Assembly (NCBI RefSeq): GCF_047495875.1 | Contig: NC_092497.1 | Location: forward strand, 60,921,477-60,985,476 | Reading direction: 5' to 3' | DNA length: 64,000 nucleotides | Origin: Pithys albifrons albifrons | Taxonomy: Eukaryota > Chordata > Aves > Passeriformes > Thamnophilidae | Part shown: positions 26,617 through 36,631 of the stretch, one piece after another | Layout: the number at the start of each line of letters is the position of its first letter | Numbering within the stretch: position 1 is the first letter of the stretch | Program-made: the position numbers and the translations under genes | The notes under the pieces: model-generated | Told to the model about the DNA's origin: nothing | Databases searched by the model: none | Seen by the model: only the letters and a program-made list of their open reading frames with translations

Positions 26617-28275
26617 ATGTGGGTCTTGAGCTTAGGGTTCATCAGGACCATCCTGTATAATATATTGGCTTTTTGTTGGTACAAATTCATGCCAAAAGGA
26701 GCGGCAGGTTTAAGTCTTATCAACAAATCAATGAGCAAAACTCAAATAGCCGCAATTATTATTGAGTTCTTACTCTGGATTTATGGTGCCATGAATTCGA
26801 TGCCTTTGGATGTCATGTGGGTGGTGCTCTCCAGGCTGTTTTCCTGCCGCAACCTAAGCTGCTACCTCTGGGGATTCAGTGATAATAGTACGGACCCTTG
26901 GGAAGGAACAAAGGGGAATCTCTTCTCCCAACCCTTTGTCCATTCCCCATTCAAGTCTGCTACAACAGCTTTTGAGATGTTTAAATTCTCCCTGGATGCC
27001 AGAGATATCTTGCTCTTTATGGTTTTTCTGCAGGGTTGTATCCCTGCAGCTTACAGAATGTTTGAAGGTAGGGCCAGGGTTTTTCCAGAATGCATTCAGA
27101 AACCTAGCCCAGTGAAGGGGGAAAAGCGAGAGAATAAAACCCCTGATGCCACAGTGAAGGGAGAAAAGGATGAGGCTAAACCAGGAGGACAGGCCAAGCC
27201 TATGGAAGTTGCCCCTATTCAGAAAAGGAAATATAAGACCAAATTAGACCATCCAGCAGACGATGAGGGGGCTGCTGCACCTCCACAGCAAGCAGACCCA
27301 GAGCCTGAGATCATCACTGAGTCATTGTCATTTGATAATCTCCGTAGTTTGCGGAAAGACATTGCTCGACACCCGGGTGAGCCCATCCTGACTTGGTTGA
27401 TCCGAGTTTGGGACCTTATGGGTGAAACCTTACAACTGGATGGTGCTGAAGCCAGGTTTTTGGGGGCTCTGGCCCAGGACGTGGCTATTGAACAGGTGTT
27501 CGTGAGGGAATCAAAGCCCCTTTCACTCTGGGCACGACTTCTAACGAGTGTAAGAGAGAAGTTTGTTTATAGAGAAATCCTGCAGGAACATCATATTAGG
27601 AAGACTTGGAAGACGATGGAAGAAGGAATTTTACGTCTGAGGGAGATGGCAGTGATGGACGTGCTTTTTGGAAGAGGTGGGCAAGCCAATAATGACCCTG
27701 ACAAGGTCAGATGCACACCACATATGTGGTGGGACCTTTCACGCTCGGGGCCAGCTGAATACACCGATTTCCTGGCATCCATGTATAGGGAAGAGAACCA
27801 TGAAACAGTGGGCGCTGTAGCAAATAAGCTCCGGATATATGAAGGCATGACCCACAGCCCAATGCAGGCCCGTATTTCTGCTGTAGAGACATTGGTTGAG
27901 AGTCTCAAGACGCTGCCTGCAGAGGTAAAAGCGATCAGAGAGGAAATTAGGGAAAGTCTCCAAGTGGCACCACTGCGAATGAGAACCTCTGAAGTCAGAG
28001 CCAGACGCCCCCCAGCCAGAGGAAGTGGACAGACCTCACGAACTGAGATGTGGTACTTCCTGGTCAAACATGGAGAAGACATGGGACGGTGGGATGGGAA
28101 ACCCACCCGTGCCCTTGCAGCCCGAGTACAAGAACTGAAGGAGAATGGAAGAAGGTCAGTGAGAGTAAGTGCAGTCCCAGTTTCCCACGGGCAAGAATCT
28201 GACCCACAGGAGGGCACCTCCCAGGTGTACTCATCGAGAAAAGGTTCTGACCGCTATGACCAGGATCAGTGTTAG
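26617..28275 (+). CDS. gag: Gag polyprotein of ERV-L-like provirus
   Basis: Intact frame of 552 codons ending in TAG. The ATG at 26617 is the first after the primer binding site and has A at -3 (CACCATG). Residues about 5-24, 43-60 and 131-148 are strongly hydrophobic, which is odd for Gag and may mean membrane association. Residues 165-215 are rich in Lys, Pro and Glu. Residues about 235-440 form a helical region that I take as capsid. A heptad-like segment follows at about 434-462, then an Arg-rich stretch. No CCHC zinc knuckle is present. Gag would assemble particles, but the matrix/capsid boundaries are inferred. The role is assigned from position (after the primer binding site, before protease) rather than by strong motif. 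Confidence 0.85.
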   Translation: MWVLSLGFIRTILYNILAFCWYKFMPKGAAGLSLINKSMSKTQIAAIIIEFLLWIYGAMNSMPLDVMWVVLSRLFSCRNLSCYLWGFSDNSTDPWEGTKGNLFSQPFVHSPFKSATTAFEMFKFSLDARDILLFMVFLQGCIPAAYRMFEGRARVFPECIQKPSPVKGEKRENKTPDATVKGEKDEAKPGGQAKPMEVAPIQKRKYKTKLDHPADDEGAAAPPQQADPEPEIITESLSFDNLRSLRKDIARHPGEPILTWLIRVWDLMGETLQLDGAEARFLGALAQDVAIEQVFVRESKPLSLWARLLTSVREKFVYREILQEHHIRKTWKTMEEGILRLREMAVMDVLFGRGGQANNDPDKVRCTPHMWWDLSRSGPAEYTDFLASMYREENHETVGAVANKLRIYEGMTHSPMQARISAVETLVESLKTLPAEVKAIREEIRESLQVAPLRMRTSEVRARRPPARGSGQTSRTEMWYFLVKHGEDMGRWDGKPTRALAARVQELKENGRRSVRVSAVPVSHGQESDPQEGTSQVYSSRKGSDRYDQDQC

Positions 28276-28350
28276 AGGGGCCCTGCCTCTAGCCAGGTAG
28301 AGGCACGGGACAACCGTGTCTATTGGACTGTGTGGATTCGATGGCCTGGT
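28273..28350 (+). promoter_or_regulatory. Gag-Pol UAG with candidate readthrough structure
   Basis: Gag ends in TAG at 28273-28275 and the open frame continues without a shift into protease. Exactly 8 nt later TGCCTCT (28284-28290) can pair with AGAGGCA (28299-28305) to form a 7-bp stem with an 8-nt loop. The loop (GCCAGGT, 28292-28298) could pair with GCCTGGT at 28344-28350, with two G-U pairs, to make a pseudoknot. Gammaretroviruses use a UAG, an 8-nt spacer and a pseudoknot for about 5% readthrough; the likeness is seen here, the function is inferred. Confidence 0.6.
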
Positions 28351-31300
28351 ACATCAGACCCACAAAAGTATAAGGCTTTGGTTGATACTGGCGTTCAATG
28401 CACATTAATGCCATCAGGACATGTGGGCTCAGAAACTATTTCTATTTCTGGGGTGACAGGGGGATCTCAAGAGTTGACTGTGCTAGAAGCTGAAGTGAGC
28501 TTGACAGGGAGAGATTGGCAGAAACACCCCATTGTGACTGGTCCAGCCGCCCCATGTATCCTGGGCATTGACTACCTCAGGAATGGATATTTTAAGGACC
28601 CAAAGGGGCATAGATGGGCTTTTGGAATAGCCACTGTACAGACAGAAGGGATTGAACAATTGAACTCATTGCCAGGTCTCTCAGAAAGTCCTTCTGCTGT
28701 TGGACTGTTGAAAGTTGAGGAACAGCAAGTGCCAATTGCCACCACGACAGTGCACCGTCGGCAATACCGAACGAACCGTGATGCTGTGATCCCCATCCAT
28801 AAGATGATCCGTGAACTGGAGAGCCAAGGAGTGGTCAGCAAAACCCACTCACCCTTCAACAGCCCCATCTGGCCTGTGCATAAGTCTGATGGAGAATGGA
28901 GATTGACTGTGGACTATCGTGGCTTGAATGAAGTTACCCCACCGCTGAGTGCCGCTGTGCCGGACATGCTGGAGCTCCAGTATGAACTGGAGTCCAGGGC
29001 AGCAAAGTGATATGCCACTATTGACATTGCTAATGCGTTCTTCTCCATTCCTCTGGCACCAGAGTGCAGGCCACAGTTTGCTTTCACCTGGAGGGGCGTG
29101 CAGTACACCTGGAACCGACCACCCCAGGGGTGGAAACACAGTCCCACCATCTGTCATGGACTGATCCAGACTGCACTGGAGAAGGGTGAGGCTCCAGAAC
29201 ACCTGCAATACATTGATGACATCATTGTGTGGGGGGACACAGCAGAAGAGGTTTTTCAGAAAGGAGAGAAAATCATCCAGATCCTTTTGGGAGCTGGCTT
29301 TGCCATCAAACAGAGTAAGGTTAAGGGACCAGCCCAAGAGATCCAGTTCCTGGGAGTGAAGTGGCAGGATGGACGCCGTCAGATTCCAACAGAAGTCATC
29401 AATAAGATCACAGCAATGTCTCCACCGACCAGCAAAAAGGAAACACAAGCCTTCCTGGGTGCCATAGGGTTCTGGAGGATGCATATCCCAGCATACAGTC
29501 AGATCGTAAGCCCTCTCTACTTGGTAACCCGTAAGAAGAATGATTTCCACTGGGGCCCTGAGCAGCAACAAGCCTTTGACCAGATCAAGCATGAGATTGC
29601 TCAGGCTGTAGCCCTTGGACCAGTCAGGACAGGACCAGACGTACAGAACATGCTCTACTCTGCCGCCGGGAATAATGGCCTGTCTTGGAGCCTTTGGCAG
29701 AAGGTGCCTGGTGAGACTCGAGGCCGACCACTTGGATTCTGGAGCCGAGGCTACAGAGGATCTGAAGCCAACTATACCCCCACAGAGAAAGAGATCCTAG
29801 CCGCCTATGAAGGAGTCCAAGCCGCCTCAGAGGTGATTGGCACAGAAGCACAGCTGTTTCTGGCACCTCGACTACCAGTGCTGAAGTGGATGTTGTCAGG
29901 ACAGGCTGCCTCTACACATCACGCCACCGATGCTACCTGGAGCAAGTGGATTGCCCTGATTACGCAGCGCGCCCGTATAGGAAAATCAAATCGCCCTGGG
30001 ATCCTGGAAATCATCACAAACTGGCCTGAAGGTGAAAACTTTGGTCTAGCAGATGAAGAGGAAGAGCAGGTGACACGTGCGGAAGAAGCTCCACCATACA
30101 ATCAATTGCCAAAAGAGGAAATACGCTACGCCCTCTTCACCGATGGCTCCTGTCGCATTGTAGGGACTAATCGCAAATGGAAAGCAGCTGTATGGAGTCC
30201 CACACGACAAGTTGCAGAAGCTACTGAAGGAGAAGGTGGGTCGAGTCAGTTTGCAGAGCTTAAAGCCGTGCAGTTGGCCCTGGACATTGCTGAACGAGAG
30301 AAATGGCCAAAGCTTTACCTCTACACCGACTCATGGATGGTGGCCAATGCTCTCTGGGGATGGTTAGACCGATGGAAGAAAACCAATTGGAAACGCAGAG
30401 GGAAACCCATCTGGGCTGCCGATATATGGCAAGATATTGCCACCCGAGTAGAGAAGCTGATTGTGAGAGTCCGCCACGTAGACGCACACGTGCCCAAAAA
30501 TCGGGCCAATGAGGAACATCTCAACAACCAACAGGCAGACCGAGCTGCGCAAGTGAAAGTATCACAGACAGATCTGGATTGGCAGCACAAGGGAGAGCTG
30601 TTCTTGGCTCGATGGGCCCATGATGCCTCGGGCCATCAGGGCAGAGATGCCACTTATAAATGGGCACGAGACCGAGGGGTGGATTTAACCATGGACATTA
30701 TCTCTCAGGTTATCCATGACTGCGAGACATGTGCTGCCATTAAGCAGGCTAAGAGAGTGAAGCCCCTGTGGTATGGTGGGCGCTGGGATAAGTATAAGTA
30801 CGGGGAGGCCTGGCAGGTTGACTACATCACACTGCCACAGACCCGCCAAGGCAAGCGCTATGTGCTCACCATGGTGGAAGCAACCACAGGGTGGCTGGAG
30901 ACACACCCAGTGCCTCACGCCACTGCTCGGAACACCATCCTAGGCCTGGAAAAACAAGTGCTGTGGCGACATGGCACCCCAGAACGAATTGAGTCAGATA
31001 ATGGAACTCATTTCAAAAACAGCTTAGTTGCTACCTGGGCGAGAGAACATGGCATTGAGTGGGTGTATCATATCCCCTACCATGCACCAGCTGCCAGGAA
31101 AGTTGAGCGGTGTAATGGACTGTTGAAAACCACTTTGAAGGCGTTGGGTGGAGGGACTTTCAAACACTGGGATCAACACTTAGCAAAGGCTACATGGCTA
31201 GTCAACACTAGAGGCTCTGTCAATCGAGCCGGCCCTGCCCAATCAGAACCCCTTCACACTGTAGATGGAGACAAAGTCCCTGTAATACACCTGAGAGGTA

Positions 31301-31455
31301 TGCTAGGGAAAACAGTCTGGATCAACCCTGCCTCAGGCAAAGGCAAACCCATTCGTGGGGTTGTCTTTGCTCAAGGATCTGGTTCCACCTGGTGGGTGAT
31401 GCAGGAAGATGGAGAGACACGATGTGTACCTCAAGGGGAACTTATCTCTGGGTAA
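28276..31455 (+). pseudogene. pol: Pro-Pol (PR, RT, RNase H, IN) with one internal stop
   Basis: Same frame as gag, 1,059 codons after the UAG, broken only by TGA at 29008-29010. Protease: Asp-Thr-Gly active site at 28384-28392, with an ILGID segment near 28558. RT: PVHK-like fingers and VDYRGLN region at about 28870-28930, first catalytic Asp at 29023, YIDD box at 29209-29220. RNase H: Asp 30142 (TDGS), Glu 30256 (AELKA), Asp 30328 (YTDS) and Asp 30538 (QQAD). Integrase: His 30619, His 30634, Cys 30721 and Cys 30730 for zinc; Asp 30820, Asp 30997 and Glu 31105 form the DD(35)E triad. All signature residues are present. The stop falls just before the first RT catalytic Asp, so this copy cannot make full-length Pol. 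The frame ends 99 nt before the 3' LTR. RNase H and integrase look ERV-L-like. Confidence 0.95.
29008..29010 (+). other. In-frame TGA in reverse transcriptase
   Basis: This single nonsense codon is codon 245 after the Gag UAG. It separates the RT fingers from the first catalytic aspartate, five codons further on. The frame is open on both sides, with no shift. It is the only disabling lesion seen in pol. Confidence 0.93.
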
Positions 31456-31554
31456 ACGACTCATATTACTGTATTTGTAAACACTTAATTATTTGAAAGA
31501 AAATTTAAGTTTAATGTAGAGTATCGGCATGGAAGAGAATTTAGGGGTGGATAA
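31456..31554 (+). other. Region between pol and 3' LTR, weak polypurine tract
   Basis: The 99 nt after pol hold no open frame and no env remnant. AGGGGTGG at 31543-31550, 4 nt before the LTR, is the best polypurine tract candidate for plus-strand priming, but it is short and interrupted by a T. Confidence 0.6.
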
Positions 31555-32245
31555 TGTTGTAGTTTGGGATTATTATGTAAATTCTCTCCCCTGCCACTTA
31601 ACTGCCCAGGCCAGCGGTTAACAAAAGAAGCAGTTAACTGTGATCGCTGGGGTGGGGGCAGGTTTGTCTCTTTTGGTTTTTTTTTGGATATTTCTCCTCA
31701 GTCTTGGCTCGGCGGAACGGGGGAGTGGGGGCTCGAAGGAGGCAGGCTGCCCTGCTGGTTACTGCTGGGGTTTTCCCTGGCTGTCTTGCCGCTGCCTACT
31801 TCGGACGGCTGTTTTCCTGCCGTGCTGCTGCCTGCCTTGGATTTGCTGCTGGTTGCTCGTACCTTTCTGCTTCTTGGACGGGGAACACAGGGGGAAGAGA
31901 CTGAGTCCATCTGAAAGCCCACTGCTCGTCTGTTTCGCTGGAGAGGGACTGAAACTCACTCTGCAGCCAGCCGGGTTGTGACAAGGACACTTAAGTATAA
32001 CCTTTTCTCCCGGAGGAAAACCTGCTGGGTTTTGTTCTTGTTTTTTTTTTTCTCTCTTACGGTGTTGGGGAAGTGGGTTGCACTAGTCTGTTTACATATA
32101 TATATATATATATATATAGCAGTTATCCTTCTTGTATTAAAATTCCTTTTCTTAAATTTGATAAAGAGTGGTGTGATTATTGTGGAGGAGGCCCCTCCCC
32201 TGCTTGTGGGTAAAACATTTTGGTTTTTCCCCTCAAACCGAGACA
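31555..32245 (+). mobile_element. 3' LTR of the provirus (691 bp)
   Basis: Same sequence as 25868-26555 apart from one extra T and one extra TA unit. It is offset by 5,687 bp from the 5' copy. The ATTAAA at 32136-32141 would end viral transcripts. It ends 361 bp from the donor side of EPB41L4A exon 32607-32684, in antisense. Confidence 0.96.
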
Positions 32246-32250
32246 CCCAG
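32246..32250. repeat. Target site duplication, right copy (CCCAG)
   Basis: Exact repeat of 25863-25867 immediately outside the 3' LTR. It shows that the two LTRs belong to one integration event and fixes the ends of the element. Confidence 0.85.
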
Positions 32251-32606
32251 ATATCAGGCTGGGGAATTCCCTTAGGTATTCCTGTCAGGTGTTCCCTTAG
32301 GACAAGTACATAATTTCAGGATTTACAGGGAGATACTGATTTAAAGCACTGCCACAGCTGCTCTCACTTTGACTACAGGTCTGAACTGGTTCTGGGGATC
32401 TGAAGAATGAGAAGAAACTTGTATTTGTCCCCCAAAATGCCAGATTCACAAAAAGAATCTGTTAAAATGGCCCTGATTCATGTTTAGTCTTCAGAACTGC
32501 TTTGGGTCATAGTCTGAATGAGGGTTTTCTTTCATTGGAAGGAAAGAGGAGAAAGGAATGAATGAAGAAGGAATGAACTGAAGTTTAAACAATCACATAA
32601 ATTCAC

Positions 32607-32684
32607 CTGTACCGATGTTTATAACCTATGGATCCAAACTTGCTGACTTTTCTTGACAGAGAGTTTGATTCATTCTCTGGCACT
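32607..32684 (-). CDS. EPB41L4A: EPB41L4A exon, FERM-adjacent region
   Basis: This 78-nt exon (a multiple of three, phase 2 at both ends) encodes [20 protein letters not shown] and then YKHRY. It opens the FERM-adjacent (FA) region, which in 4.1 proteins is a site of kinase regulation. The acceptor is acacag|A and the donor AG|GTGAAT. It lies only 361 nt from the outer edge of the 3' LTR of the ERV in the downstream intron. The residues KVSKFGSIG differ at two positions from the human form as I recall it. Confidence 0.94.
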
Positions 32685-33612
32685 CTGTGTAATTTAAAAA
32701 ATAAAACAACAGAGTAAGTTACATAGATAGTTCTCAATTATGCTTCCCTTCCCAAGCCAAGAAAAGAGAATACAAACTTTCACCTGAAAAAAAAATTTTA
32801 TTCTGCTAGTTCATCTTCATCCCTATCTCCAGAGAGACTCTTATGTGGCTGAGAATATCCCAAAGCCGCTTATTTATCCTCTCCTCTTTTGCCTACCTAC
32901 CTCTTTATTTCAGAGTCAAGTGTAAACTGCTGGAACCAGTAGACTTTCACTTAGTATTTCACAGAAGCAGGAAAACCCACCACGCCACAGTAGTGAGACT
33001 GAAGGAGGGATTCTGAGCTTATTCCTTTACAGCACTGCTAAGGTCAGCCCCAAGCATAACACCAACCATTGCACATTTCTCTTGGTGTGTTTTGCAACAG
33101 TAAAATGAAGCGCTTTGAGATGTGCAATATTGGGAAGATCTTATACATTTCAAGTAAGCAAAACATTATGGAAATTCAGGGAGTTTCTATGAAAAACAAA
33201 ACAAAACACATTTATATGCACTGTAGGAAACAGTAATGCACAAAATACAAAGACCTCACTCAAGACAATGATACTACAGAAATTTTGATGTTTAAATATG
33301 TAAAAATCTATATGGCAGCTTAAATCCTGCCATAGGTATTTGTGGATACTTCTGTTATAGTCTACTCTACACAAGCTGAAGTACTGTTTTGAAAAGGGTG
33401 CTAAGACAAGAGACACCACTAAACTACCCAATTTCAAAATCATTTCACATCATTACAAGAAAAGGGAGGTGTGGGTTTTTAAGAGCATTCTCTAACCAAG
33501 AGCAAAAACGTATTTCCAATCAGCAAGCCTGTGTTACAACACTCTGTAGGTACAACAACATTCTTACTCAGTGTAGTGGCCCTAAGGAAACCCCAACTTC
33601 TCTATCACTCAC
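32685..33612 (-). other. EPB41L4A intron
   Basis: Intron of 928 nt with no recognised element. Confidence 0.75.
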
Positions 33613-33704
33613 CTGAAAAATGTATGATGCTCTACACAGCATTTCCAGAGATGTTTGCAGGTGACCTTGTTACGTGCTTCAAAAAAGAAGGAAGTTTCAT
33701 TGCA
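33613..33704 (-). CDS. EPB41L4A: EPB41L4A exon, end of FERM lobe F3
   Basis: This 92-nt exon encodes [20 protein letters not shown] then [10 protein letters not shown]. It holds the last F3 strands and the C-terminal helix (family pattern CKxLWKxCVEHHxFFR). The acceptor is ttttcag|TGC in phase 0 and the donor AG|GTGAGT splits an arginine codon. The helix positions RNKVTC differ from the human form I recall, at variable sites. Confidence 0.96.
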
Positions 33705-34280
33705 CTGAAAACAAAGCAAAACAAATCAGTATTCTTATGAGGGATCCTGCCAGTGAAGTTAATCTCACCTGCTGAACACAATCCACACAAGAAAGCAGTG
33801 TAAAGATAAGCAGGTTCTATAATTCTGTAGAATTCTTCACTTAAAAGAGGTTTTCTTTTTGAAAAACAGAAGAGAAGGGAGATTAATGAAACACTTCTGC
33901 TCCTTCATCCTTATTTGCAGACTCAGCATTTTTCCTAATTAAAACACACAAGGGTTTTTTTTCAAAAATTATTTTTCTGATGTTTTCTGAACCTGCAGCT
34001 CAGAAGTCAATCAAAAATATTCTGTTAAACAGTTTACAAAAAGGCAGGAATAAGTGAAAAAAAGAAAGAAACTCAAGATTTGTGATAAACTAATGTGAAG
34101 CAACAACAAAGAAAACAAAAAAAACATACATGTAGGAAGAACCAAGGTAAATTGGGGGGGGGAGGAAAGAGGAATGGAATTTTGAAAAAAAAATAAAGCT
34201 AACTTCAGAATAATTCCAAATGCTAGGGAAAATGTGAGAGTCATAAAATCCAACTTAAAATCTCTCAAGTAGGAAACTGG

Positions 34281-34323
34281 TTCCCCCCTCTCCCCCTTCC
34301 CCTCCCTCCTCCCCACCCCCCTC
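34281..34323 (-). repeat. Homopyrimidine tract; G-quadruplex candidate on minus strand
   Basis: The plus strand is almost all C and T, with C runs of 6, 5, 4, 3, 4 and 6. The minus strand, which is the EPB41L4A transcript sense, has six or more G runs of three or longer separated by 1-4 nt. This meets the usual G-quadruplex pattern. It lies about 580 nt upstream of the acceptor of exon 33613-33704. Confidence 0.8.
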
Positions 34324-36285
34324 AAAAAAAAAGAATATTCAAACCTTAAAACCTTATGTCTGGAAACTGACAAAGAGAATTTGGACACATACAAACTATA
34401 AAATACTTCCAACAGACAACAAGAAACAACAGACACATAACACTGCTTGTTTTAAACAGGCTGATTTTAGGAAATCTACGTCCTTGCATTAGTTGTACTT
34501 CTGCAGAGCCACACATATGTAATTAGAGTTCTAGCAAGTTCTTCCCGTTCCTCATTTAATGAGGTATGGTGATCTGCAAGCACCTTGCAAACTGTGAACT
34601 AATTCAGTATGCTCTTCTGAATTCAAAATTTCACCTGTAACAGAAACCCAATTATATCTCTATTAACAGCTGTCAGGCAGACTCACAAATTGCCTTCTCA
34701 AGCACCCTTCCCTTCACCTTGAGACAAATAACAGTAAAAATGACAAAATTTTGCACCTACGGTTAGAATAATTGAGATTTCACTCACTGACCAAAAAAAG
34801 AAAAACCCCCAACCATATACATGGGTTTATTTGCTCCCATGCCTTATTTTAATTAAATGGATAGCTGGAAGAGTCCCACAGAATAGCCAAGGAATGGAAC
34901 ATCATCCTTTGGTCTCCCCTCAAAGGCCCATTTTCCACATCTAGAAAGAGGAGTGCTGGGAGTACAATAGAACATCATCACTGACAATGCTGAAATCTAA
35001 GGTTCATTTGATACTTCTATGCATATCATATAATGATTCTGTAGTACATCAGTCACGTAAATATATCCCTACAGTTCCTTAAAATACAATTTCAGTTTTG
35101 ATAGGGATCAACATCTCTCTTGTGCAGGATTCAGAACAGTTTAACTTAAAGCAAAAATAAGTTTAATTTATAAAAAGTAAAGGCTTCCTGAAGAATCTTG
35201 AAGATTGCTGAGGAGAAAATTAAATTCGTCTTGGAATCTTCAACAGTAATCATATTACTCTTGTTTATCTGATAACTAGAAACAAGAGTCTGCCCACTAA
35301 AACATCATAAGTTATTTTTATTTTTTAAAACTTTATAGAAGATGTGTGCAGAGATACTTTATATTTGCTTACTTTACATACACAGAAAAATAGCTCCAGA
35401 TTTCATGATTTGATTTATGTTACAATTTCTATACCAGACTGCCATCTGATGTAATTTCACACAAACCCACACACCTACAGTCAACTTTTAAAGAATAGTA
35501 TCAGATTGGACCTGTAGTATTGCAAACTTAATGCAATATATCATGAGTCAGTTTAGCTTCTGTTAGGAAAAAAAACCCCAATTACTCACTTTTAATATGC
35601 ATGATCTTGCTCCTTCTTTGTCCAGAAAGATTTTACTTTTAGGGAAAGAATCCTCTACTGCACTTAAATTTATTTAATTATATAATCTCATAGAAGAGAG
35701 TTTCTGGGATATGGAAGGGCAAAGAGAAGCCCTAGGTGATATTTTTTATGAGAATTTTTAAAATAAGTTATTTCTGCCATATCTTACTTTAGATCAGTTT
35801 GAACAACACTGGCATTCCGTGGAAAGATTTCTGTCAGGGAAAAGGTTCTAGTTGTCCATTTTTAACTTTTCTTTTTTAAAGCTAAAGTTTTAGAACTTTT
35901 CTACAAAGAGAACAAATAGCACATAAAATGTGAAAATCAGCAAGTGGCTCTAAGAGAGACAGTACAGCTACATTTCCATATGACTGAAAGATCTGACCAA
36001 CAAATATTACTGATTCCGTTATATGAAGGCATTATTTTCTGAAGTGGAAGAAAGTTCACCTCAGCTGGTAAGAAAAAAATCTTGCTGATTAACTACATGA
36101 TAAATCATCTAAGCTTAGTATTCAGCAATCAAACGCACTCAGGGAAAAAGAGAAAGCACAACCCTATAGATACAATTTATCAAAAAGTTATGGAATTCAG
36201 ATATAGACAAAGAAAGAGTTGCCTAAAAATCATGGGATGGACCAACAAGCCTTCTGATAACTCACATGGGTTATTTGAATTCAAA

Positions 36286-36427
36286 GGAAAAGTACATGTC
36301 TGAAAACTATTGTCTCAAAGGGGATGCTTGTAATAACTCAAATACTACAATTAAATTTTGCTGAAGAAACCCTAAAACACTCATCCCCAAGGCCAACACA
36401 GAGGACACAATTCACAATTCTTTCACC
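36286..36427 (+). repeat. Inverted repeat, left arm (142 bp)
   Basis: The reverse complement of this segment matches 36632-36773 over its whole length with four mismatches and no gaps (138/142). Outside both ends the similarity stops abruptly. It is not recognised as a known transposon. Confidence 0.95.
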
Positions 36428-36631
36428 ATTTCTTGTCTCATCTATGAAGGATTCGGTAACTTACTGCAACTAAGTTCAACCTCACACTGCTTACAGCACT
36501 TCTAGGTTTAAGACTTCTTCCATTTACTTTTTAAGACTATTTAAGGCTTGAAAGAGTACTGCAATTACCCTCATAATTTATAAATGCATATATGAAAACT
36601 AAGCAGTACTGAAGACAGTAGTATCTTTCAC

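Larger units (their letters stand above)
25868..32245 (+). mobile_element. Young ERV-L-like provirus, near-complete
   Basis: Full LTR-gag-pol-LTR element of 6,378 bp. Order: 5' LTR (25868-26555), primer binding site (26561-26578), gag (26617-28275), in-frame UAG, protease-RT-RNase H-integrase (28276-31455), 99 nt of untranslated sequence with a weak polypurine tract, and 3' LTR (31555-32245). There is no env, as is usual for ERV-L elements, and no dUTPase after integrase. The RNase H and integrase regions look most like class III (ERV-L, spuma-like) Pol. The LTRs show no substitutions by eye, which points to a very recent insertion. The only obvious defect is one TGA in RT. The element is antisense to its host gene, the orientation usually tolerated in introns. 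Confidence 0.95.
23353..32606 (-). other. EPB41L4A intron carrying the provirus
   Basis: Intron of 9.25 kb, of which 6,378 bp is the ERV at 25868-32245 in antisense orientation. Without the insertion and one copy of its duplication the intron would be about 2.9 kb. The remaining sequence (23353-25862 and 32251-32606) has no recognised feature. Confidence 0.85.

Noticed and set aside
27591..28217. 208-codon minus-strand frame opposite gag
   Set aside because: It is a shadow of the real gag frame; codons and residues show no independent protein features.
28849..29592. 247-codon minus-strand frame opposite RT
   Set aside because: It is antisense to the clear RT motifs on the plus strand, so it is incidental.
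31456..31554. Possible env remnant between integrase and the 3' LTR
   Set aside because: Only 99 nt with stops and no hydrophobic or glycoprotein signature; the element lacks env.
34011..34436. 141-codon minus-strand frame
   Set aside because: Composed of low-complexity Ser/Leu/Phe and the G-rich tract translation; no domain.
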